In this document: positions 6,653 through 12,049 of the stretch, piece after piece
How the letters are laid out: the number at the start of each line of letters is the position of its first letter
Position numbering within the stretch: the stretch's first letter is position 1
From: SIG673 sp045660565
GTDB lineage: Bacteria > Bacillota > Clostridia > Oscillospirales > CAG-272
Reading direction: 5' to 3'
Length of the DNA: 12,049 bases
Assembly (NCBI GenBank): GCA_045660565.1
Contig: JAZRDX010000070.1
Span: 1 to 12,049, forward strand
Program-made: the position numbers and the translations under genes
The notes under the pieces: generated by a model
Databases searched by the model: none
The model's input: the letters and a program-made list of their open reading frames with translations, nothing else
Told to the model about the DNA's origin: nothing

Positions 6653-6673
6653 TTTTTACGACATAATATCAAA

Positions 6674-6717
6674 GGGGTTAGGTCAAACTATTAAAAGACT
6701 TAACCCCCAAGCTTTTT
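6674..6717 (+). terminator. Probable terminator of the citrate-synthase/ACT/DUF711 cluster
   Basis: GGGGTTAGGTC (6674-6684) pairs with GACTTAACCCC (6697-6707), 11 bp including one G-U, around a 12-base loop. A T5 run (6713-6717) follows after a 5-base gap (CAAGC). It sits 21 bases after the DUF711 stop. The gap between stem and T-tract is unusual, so it may be an imperfect terminator. Confidence 0.45.
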
Positions 6718-6780
6718 GCGGGGAGCCCCCGCTGGCGTATGGCGACGGTTCTGTTTGAGTGTACATACCGAACGTCGGCA
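6718..6780 (+). repeat. Dispersed element, copy B1
   Basis: The order is GCGGGGAGCCCCCGC (its arms form a 6-bp GCGGGG/CCCCGC hairpin), then TATGGCGACG, a 21-base spacer, and CGAACGTCGGCA. It is collinear with the reverse complement of 561-623. A short hairpin GCAGGC/GCCTGC (6778-6793) joins it to copy B2. Confidence 0.65.
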
Positions 6781-6796
6781 GGCAAGCGCCTGCGGG

Positions 6797-6842
6797 CAAA
6801 TGGCGACGCGCACCAAGTTCAAACATAGCGAACGTCGCTAAA
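6797..6842 (+). repeat. Dispersed element, copy B2 (second half)
   Basis: TGGCGACG (6801-6808), a 20-base spacer and CGAACGTCGCTAA (6829-6841) repeat the 3' half of copies A and B1. GCGACG and CGTCGC form a perfect 6-bp inverted repeat. The spacers differ between copies but their length (20-21) and the CGAA before the second arm are constant. Confidence 0.6.
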
Positions 6843-6929
6843 TCAAGGTTTTGCGGAATTTATTATTTGTAGAGAGTTCACGAATTTTAACTCGTTATCC
6901 CCCACGCCCTGCAATTATTACAGTCTATG

Positions 6930-6935
6930 AAAGGA
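6930..6935 (+). promoter_or_regulatory. Ribosome binding site that fixes the uvrB start
   Basis: AAAGGA lies 8 bases before ATG 6944. It supports that start over the in-frame TTG at 6851, which has no comparable site and would add 31 residues foreign to UvrB. Confidence 0.75.
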
Positions 6936-6943
6936 AAAACGGC

Positions 6944-8911
6944 ATGTTCAAACTAAAATCCGATTTTAAGCCCACGGGCGATCAGCCCGAAGCAATCGAC
7001 GGTCTTGTAGAAGGACTTAATAAAGGGCTTCGCTCCCAGACGCTTCTCGGAGTTACCGGTTCGGGAAAAACCTTTACTATGGCTAACGTTATAGCAAGAG
7101 TTAACCGCCCGACGCTGGTTCTTGCTCACAATAAAACGCTTGCGGCTCAGCTCTGCTCGGAGTTCCGTGAGTTCTTCCCCGAAAATGCCGTTGAGTACTT
7201 CGTTTCCTATTACGACTACTATCAGCCGGAAGCGTATATCCCCGGAAAGGATATATATATCGAAAAGGACGCTCTTGTAAACGAGGAAATAGATAAGCTG
7301 CGCCATAGCGCAACCTCGGCGCTCTTTGAAAGACGGGACGTTATAATAGTTGCATCTGTCTCCTGCATATACTCTCTCGGTGATCCGAGCGAATATAAAA
7401 GCCTCGTAGTCGATATACGCGTCGGCGCGCAGATGGAACGGAGCGAGCTTATCCGCAGACTTGTTTCGATTAGCTATGACCGAAACGACGTTAACCTCGA
7501 AAGAAACAAATTCAGGGTTCGGGGAGACGTCGTTGAGATACACCCGTCAGGCTCGGATAACGTTATTATAAGAGTTGAGCTTTTCGGAGACGAGATTGAA
7601 AGAATATCCGAAATCGACTACGTAACGGGCGAGCTTATAAGGAACGTAAGCTACGCGGTTATATTCCCCGCAACCCACTATGCCGTCTCTCCCGAAAAGA
7701 GGGAAGCCGCGCTTTCCGTTATACTTGACGAGATGGAGGAGAGGGTAGCGTATTTCAAGTCTCAGGGTAAGCTTATAGAAGCACAGCGAATAGAGGAAAG
7801 AACGAGATACGACGTTGAAATGATGCGAGAGATAGGTTACTGCTCGGGTGTTGAAAACTATTCGAGAGTTCTCTCGGGCAGAGAACCGGGAAGCACCCCC
7901 TATACCCTTCTTGACTACTTTCCCGACGATTTTCTTATGTTCGTTGACGAGTCGCACGTAATGCTTCCGCAGGTAAGAGGAATGAGCGGCGGAGACAGAG
8001 CGAGAAAAGGTAACCTTATTGAATTCGGCTTCAGACTTCCGTCGGCGTTTGATAACAGACCGCTCTATTTCGATGAGTTTGAAAGCAAGATGAACAGTGT
8101 TATTTACGTAAGCGCAACACCGGGAGAATATGAAAAAACTCATTCCGAGAACACCGTAGAGCAGCTTATAAGACCTACGGGGCTTATTGATCCCGAAATT
8201 GAGGTAAGACCTGTAAAAGGTCAGGTAGATGACCTTATGGGTGAGATTTTTGCGCGCGCAGAGCGTAAGGAAAGGGTACTTATAACAACCCTTACAAAGA
8301 AGATGGCGGAGGATTTGACCGAATTTTTCGCTATGAACGGAATAAAGGTAAAATATATCCACCATAACGTAGATACTATGGAGAGAATGGAGATTATCCA
8401 CGACCTTCGTGCAGGTGTTTTCGACGTGCTTGTCGGAATTAACCTGCTTCGTGAGGGACTTGATATTCCCGAGGTTTCTCTCGTTGCGATTCTTGACGCG
8501 GATAAGGAGGGATTTCTCCGTTCCGAGACGTCTCTTATACAGACGGTGGGACGTGCGGCGAGAAATGCTGAGGGTAAGGTAATAATGTATGCCGATACCG
8601 TAACGCGCTCTATGCAGGCGGCGATAGACGAGACCAACAGAAGAAGACGTAAGCAGTCTGCTTACAACGAGGAGCACGGCATCGTTCCGAGGACTATTGT
8701 AAAGCCTATTCACGACGTAATTGACCTCGGCCTCGGTAAGGGAGGCTCCGAGAAGTCGGGTAAGACGGAAAAGAAGATGACGGCAAAGGAAAGAGAACGT
8801 CTTATAGAGGAGCTTACGCAGAGAATGAAGGAGTCGGCAAAACGGCTTGAATTTGAGGCGGCGGCAAAGCTGCGCGATAAAATCATGGAGCTAAGAGCAT
8901 ACAAGAAATAG
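6944..8911 (+). CDS. uvrB: Excinuclease ABC subunit B
   Basis: UvrB is the helicase-like subunit of nucleotide excision repair: UvrA loads it on damaged DNA, it verifies the lesion by inserting a beta-hairpin between the strands, and it recruits UvrC. From ATG 6944 it has 655 residues, the normal length. Visible are GDQPEAI (12-18), Walker A GVTGSGKT (36-43), the beta-hairpin region YYDYYQPEAYIP (89-100), DKLRHSAT (117-124), Walker B DESH (335-338), helicase motif VI QTVGRAARN (533-541) and a C-terminal UVR domain (about 616-650, ending LEFEAAAKLRDKI) that binds UvrC. All key residues are intact. No clear LexA/DinR box (GAACnnnnGTTC) was seen upstream. uvrA follows after a 402-base repeat-bearing gap. 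Confidence 0.98.
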   Translation: MFKLKSDFKPTGDQPEAIDGLVEGLNKGLRSQTLLGVTGSGKTFTMANVIARVNRPTLVLAHNKTLAAQLCSEFREFFPENAVEYFVSYYDYYQPEAYIPGKDIYIEKDALVNEEIDKLRHSATSALFERRDVIIVASVSCIYSLGDPSEYKSLVVDIRVGAQMERSELIRRLVSISYDRNDVNLERNKFRVRGDVVEIHPSGSDNVIIRVELFGDEIERISEIDYVTGELIRNVSYAVIFPATHYAVSPEKREAALSVILDEMEERVAYFKSQGKLIEAQRIEERTRYDVEMMREIGYCSGVENYSRVLSGREPGSTPYTLLDYFPDDFLMFVDESHVMLPQVRGMSGGDRARKGNLIEFGFRLPSAFDNRPLYFDEFESKMNSVIYVSATPGEYEKTHSENTVEQLIRPTGLIDPEIEVRPVKGQVDDLMGEIFARAERKERVLITTLTKKMAEDLTEFFAMNGIKVKYIHHNVDTMERMEIIHDLRAGVFDVLVGINLLREGLDIPEVSLVAILDADKEGFLRSETSLIQTVGRAARNAEGKVIMYADTVTRSMQAAIDETNRRRRKQSAYNEEHGIVPRTIVKPIHDVIDLGLGKGGSEKSGKTEKKMTAKERERLIEELTQRMKESAKRLEFEAAAKLRDKIMELRAYKK

Positions 8912-8980
8912 CGTTATCTCTTGAAGAAAGCAAACACAGCAAAGGTTTTGAAATACCGCTTGATGGCATACAGAACCGTA

Positions 8981-9026
8981 GGGCAGGCAATCCTTTTTAC
9001 AAAAAGGATTTATCTCACTGCCGCCC
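8981..9026. repeat. Nested inverted repeat after uvrB
   Basis: AATCCTTTTT (8989-8998) pairs perfectly with AAAAAGGATT (9001-9010) around two bases. Outer arms GGCAG (8982-8986) and CTGCC (9018-9022) extend it. It is followed by GCCCATAA, resembling the CGCCCTACAA after each unit of the downstream array, so it may be a diverged founding copy. It lacks a T-tract. Confidence 0.5.
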
Positions 9027-9050
9027 ATAAATCAGCGTTAACCAAATAAA

Positions 9051-9295
9051 CGGCGGCACCAAGGCACCGCCCTACAACAGTAGACGTTAATCAAGTAAAC
9101 GGCGGCACCAAGGCACCGCCCTACAACAGTAGACGTTAATCAAAAGAGCGGCGGCACCAAGGCACCGCCCTACAACAGTAGGCGTTAATCAAGCAAACGG
9201 CGGCACCAAGGCACCGCCCTACAACAGTAGACATTGACCAAATAAACGGCGGCACCAAGGCACCGCCCTATAACAAACAACAGTAATCAACGTTC
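9051..9295. repeat. Five 49-bp tandem repeat units
   Basis: Units start at 9051, 9100, 9149, 9198 and 9247. Each begins CGGCGGCACCAAGGCACCGC and continues CCTACAACAG plus a near-constant tail (TAGACGTTAATCAA and variants). GGCGG and CCGCC form a short hairpin in every unit. The first 30 bases are identical in units 1-4; units 4-5 diverge most, and only in the tail. The period is not a multiple of three and the frames are interrupted, so it is not protein-coding. Confidence 0.92.
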
Positions 9296-9313
9296 CGCAA
9301 AAAAGGAGAAAAA

Positions 9314-12049
9314 ATGGCATCCTATATTGACATTGTCGGCGCAAGAGCCAACAATCTGAAAAATGTGAATATTAAAATACCAAGGGATAAAATGGTGGTT
9401 TTTACCGGCCTTTCCGGCTCGGGAAAATCATCCCTTGCCTTTGATACCATATACGCCGAGGGACACCGCCGCTTCGTTGAGTCGCTTTCGTCCTACGCAC
9501 GTCAGTTCCTCGGACAGCTGGACAAGCCCGACGTCGATTCGATAGAGGGGCTTTCTCCCGCTATATCCATAGACCAGAAAACAACCTCGAAAAACCCCCG
9601 TTCCACCGTCGGAACGGTTACCGAAATATACGACTATCTCCGTCTTTTGTACGCCAGAGTAGGCGTTCCGCACTGCCCCGTGTGCGGAAAAGAGATAAGA
9701 CGTCAGTCAACCGACCAAATAATAGAAAAGATACTTTCGCTGCCGAACGGTACTAAATTTATGGTGCTTGCGCCGGTTGTAAGAGATAAAAAGGGGCGCC
9801 ACGAAAAGGTTTTTGAATCGGCTAAAAAGAGCGGATTTGTACGTGTTCGCGTGGACGGTATCATATATGACTTAAGCGAGAGCATAGAGCTTGATAAAAA
9901 CGTCAAGCATACAGTCGAAATAGTGGTAGACAGACTTGTGATAAAGGACGAAATGCGTTCCCGTCTCGCTGATTCCGTGGAAACAGCGCTAAGCGAGGCT
10001 GACGGTAACGTAAACGTCTCGGTTGTCGGTGAGACCGCCGAGGAGCTTACCTTTTCGCAGAACTATGCCTGCGAGGAGCATAATATAAGCTTTCCCGAGC
10101 TTGAGCCGAGAATGTTCTCCTTTAATAACCCGATAGGTGCCTGCCCCGAATGTGCGGGACTTGGTGAAAGCAGCTTTCTTTCTCCCGAAAAGATTATACC
10201 CGACGATACCCTTTCGCTTCGTGAGGGTGCTATTGCCGTAAACGGATTTAAGTCTCTTGACGAGGAAACGTATTCCGGTCCTCTCTTTGAGGCGGCGGGA
10301 GAGGTCGCGGGATTTGACTTTGATACTCCGATTAAGGACTACACCCCCGAGGCGTTTCACGCGCTTTTGTACGGAACGGGAGACAGGCTATATAAGGTTA
10401 CGAGAGCCTTTGACGGAAAGGTCAGACATCAGGAAATACGCTTTGAGGGCGTAATAAATATGATTAACCAGCGGATAAAAATGTTCGGCTTTGACGACTA
10501 TTACGATCAGTTCAAGGACGTTACCCCCTGCGCCGCGTGCGGAGGAAAGCGCCTAAAGCCCGAAATTCTTTCGGTTACGGTTGGAGATAAAAGCATAGAC
10601 GACTTCTGCCGTATGTCGGTAAGCGACGCTGTTGACTTTGTCGGCTCGCTTACGTTCAGCGGCTCGGAGCTTAAGATTTCTGAGGAGATCTTCAAGGAAA
10701 TCCGCTCAAGGCTCGGATTTTTAAAGAACGTCGGTCTTGACTACCTCTCCCTTGCGAGAAAGGCGGGTACCCTTTCGGGCGGCGAGGCGCAGAGAATACG
10801 TCTTGCCACGCAGATAGGTTCCTCTCTTATGGGAGTGCTTTACATTCTTGATGAGCCGAGTATAGGGCTTCACCAAAGGGATAACGGAAAGCTTATAGCG
10901 GCACTGAAATCGCTCCGCGACCTCGGAAACAGTCTCATTATCGTTGAGCATGACGAGGAGACTATGGAGGAGTCGGATTATATAGTAGACATCGGTCCCG
11001 GAGCAGGTATTCACGGTGGACACATTGTTGCCGCAGGTACTCCGGACGAGATAAAAAAGGATAAAAACTCGGTTACGGGTGCGTTCCTTTCGGGCAGAAG
11101 GCGGATTGAAGTACCGAATGAGCGCAGAAAAGGAAGCGGTAAAAGGCTTACCGTCCGCGGTGCCGCCGAAAACAATCTTAAAGGCAATGACGTTGATTTT
11201 CCGCTCGGTGTTTTCACCTGCGTTACAGGTGTTTCCGGTTCGGGAAAATCCTCGCTTGTAAACGGAATCCTTTATCAGGTTCTTGCCAAAAAGCTTAATC
11301 GCGCCAGCGTTTCCGCAGGAAAGCATAAAGCGGTTGAGGGAATAGAGGCGCTTGATAAGGTTATAGCCATTGACCAGAGCCCTATCGGAAGAACTCCGCG
11401 CTCGAACCCTGCGACCTACACCGGACTTTTTACCGATATAAGAGACCTTTTTGCTCAAACCCCAGACGCTAAGGCGCGCGGATACAAGAGCGGAAGATTC
11501 TCCTTTAACGTTCGCGGCGGACGCTGTGAGGCGTGCGAGGGAGACGGAGTTAAGTGTATCGAAATGCACTTTCTTCCCGATGTTTACGTAACCTGCGACG
11601 TATGTAAAGGCAAACGCTACAACTATGACACGCTTGAGGTAAAATATAAGGGTAAGAATATTTTTGACGTTCTTGATATGACGGTTGAGGAAGGAAAGAA
11701 TTTCTTTTCCGAGCTTCCGAGACTTAAAAAGAAGCTTGACACGCTTTACGACGTCGGGCTTGGATATATAAAGATCGGTCAGTCGTCAACCACGCTTTCG
11801 GGCGGTGAGGCGCAGAGAGTAAAGCTTGCGACAGAGCTTTCAAAGAGAGCAACGGGCAGAACCGTGTATATTCTTGACGAGCCGACGACAGGACTTCATA
11901 CTGCAGACGTTGAAAAGCTTATCGGAATACTCCAGCGTATTGCAGACGGCGGTAATACCGTTGTCGTTATTGAGCATAACCTCGATCTTATCAAGACTGC
12001 CGACCATATAATCGATCTCGGACCCGAGGGTGGCGACGGTGGAGGTACT
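9314..12049 (+). CDS. uvrA: Excinuclease ABC subunit A, 3' end cut by window
   Basis: UvrA is the dimeric ABC-type ATPase that scans DNA for damage and delivers UvrB. The reading frame is open for 912 codons to the window edge, about 30 short of a full UvrA, and ends in DLGPEGGDGGGT, where the family continues with a short C-terminal tail. Seen are Walker A GLSGSGKSS (32-40), a UvrB-binding/insertion region, LSGGE (487-491), Walker B ILDEP (511-515), second Walker A GVSGSGKSS (639-647), the CEAC...CDVC zinc finger (C738, C741, C761, C764), second LSGGE (828-832) and ILDEP (853-857). The first zinc finger reads C253-x2-H256...C277-x2-C280, with His where E. coli has Cys. AAGGAG 5 bases before the ATG sets the start. 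It is probably co-transcribed with uvrB. Confidence 0.98.
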   Translation, partial: MASYIDIVGARANNLKNVNIKIPRDKMVVFTGLSGSGKSSLAFDTIYAEGHRRFVESLSSYARQFLGQLDKPDVDSIEGLSPAISIDQKTTSKNPRSTVGTVTEIYDYLRLLYARVGVPHCPVCGKEIRRQSTDQIIEKILSLPNGTKFMVLAPVVRDKKGRHEKVFESAKKSGFVRVRVDGIIYDLSESIELDKNVKHTVEIVVDRLVIKDEMRSRLADSVETALSEADGNVNVSVVGETAEELTFSQNYACEEHNISFPELEPRMFSFNNPIGACPECAGLGESSFLSPEKIIPDDTLSLREGAIAVNGFKSLDEETYSGPLFEAAGEVAGFDFDTPIKDYTPEAFHALLYGTGDRLYKVTRAFDGKVRHQEIRFEGVINMINQRIKMFGFDDYYDQFKDVTPCAACGGKRLKPEILSVTVGDKSIDDFCRMSVSDAVDFVGSLTFSGSELKISEEIFKEIRSRLGFLKNVGLDYLSLARKAGTLSGGEAQRIRLATQIGSSLMGVLYILDEPSIGLHQRDNGKLIAALKSLRDLGNSLIIVEHDEETMEESDYIVDIGPGAGIHGGHIVAAGTPDEIKKDKNSVTGAFLSGRRRIEVPNERRKGSGKRLTVRGAAENNLKGNDVDFPLGVFTCVTGVSGSGKSSLVNGILYQVLAKKLNRASVSAGKHKAVEGIEALDKVIAIDQSPIGRTPRSNPATYTGLFTDIRDLFAQTPDAKARGYKSGRFSFNVRGGRCEACEGDGVKCIEMHFLPDVYVTCDVCKGKRYNYDTLEVKYKGKNIFDVLDMTVEEGKNFFSELPRLKKKLDTLYDVGLGYIKIGQSSTTLSGGEAQRVKLATELSKRATGRTVYILDEPTTGLHTADVEKLIGILQRIADGGNTVVVIEHNLDLIKTADHIIDLGPEGGDGGGT

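Larger units (their letters stand above)
8912..9313 (+). other. uvrB-uvrA intergenic region
   Basis: 402 bases without a gene. About 70 bases have no evident structure. An inverted repeat follows at 8981-9026, then a degenerate partial unit (9021-9050) and five 49-bp tandem units (9051-9295). The uvrA ribosome binding site AAGGAG is at 9303-9308. No typical terminator with a T-tract separates the two genes, so read-through from uvrB is possible. Confidence 0.7.

Noticed and set aside
6901..6910. CCCACGCCCT also present inverted near 87-118
   Set aside because: The shared stretch is about 10 bases with no matching flanks, too short to call a repeat from this window.
6851..6943. 31-residue N-terminal extension of UvrB from a TTG start
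   Set aside because: UvrB begins with the FKLKSDFKPTGDQPEAI segment; the ATG at 6944 has a good ribosome binding site and the extension has no family similarity.
6653..6943. LexA/DinR box upstream of uvrB
   Set aside because: No GAACnnnnGTTC-type match was found. CGAACGTCG occurs, but it belongs to the repeat element and lacks the second half-site.
9051..9295. Possible CRISPR array
   Set aside because: The stretches between the hairpins are nearly identical from unit to unit, so there are no unique spacers, and no cas gene is present. It is a tandem repeat.

Overview
All recognisable genes lie on the + strand. Gene content and style point to a Gram-positive anaerobe of the Clostridia, most likely Oscillospirales/Ruminococcaceae. 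The pointers are purine-rich ribosome binding sites, heavy use of ATA and AGA codons, the yqhQ-prmC pair, a Re-citrate-synthase-like enzyme in place of a classical citrate synthase, and many short palindromic repeats between genes. The lineage is inferred from style and family content, not from a marker gene.

Layout. Bases 1-776 hold no gene. They carry two rho-independent-type hairpins, several palindromic dispersed repeats and an extended -10 promoter. Next come yqhQ (DUF1385 membrane protein) and prmC (release factor glutamine methyltransferase), which overlap by ATGA. A repeat-filled gap (about 2757-2929) separates them from a small DUF2752 membrane protein. A metabolic cluster follows: a 487-residue HMGL-like acyltransferase resembling Re-citrate synthase, a free-standing 93-residue ACT-domain protein (UPF0237) and a DUF711/UPF0210 protein. 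This cluster ends at a hairpin and a repeat-rich gap (6653-6943). The window closes with uvrB, a gap with five 49-bp tandem repeat units, and uvrA, which runs off the right edge about 30 codons before its expected end.

How the genes work together. UvrA and UvrB are the damage-recognition half of nucleotide excision repair. PrmC methylates the GGQ glutamine of release factors, but the expected neighbour prfA is absent here. The citrate-synthase-like enzyme has no LeuA-type regulatory domain, yet a separate ACT protein lies directly downstream. ACT-DUF711 is a known conserved pair of unknown function. The three-gene set is the best lead for an undescribed regulatory or metabolic module.

The second theme is non-coding. 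The gaps contain at least three kinds of hairpin repeat: a three-copy element built on GGCGACG...CGAACGTCG, a GGCGG...CCGCC-CTACA family that is expanded in tandem before uvrA, and paired terminators with different stems but near-identical loops. No CRISPR array, tRNA, rRNA, transposase or phage gene was seen.
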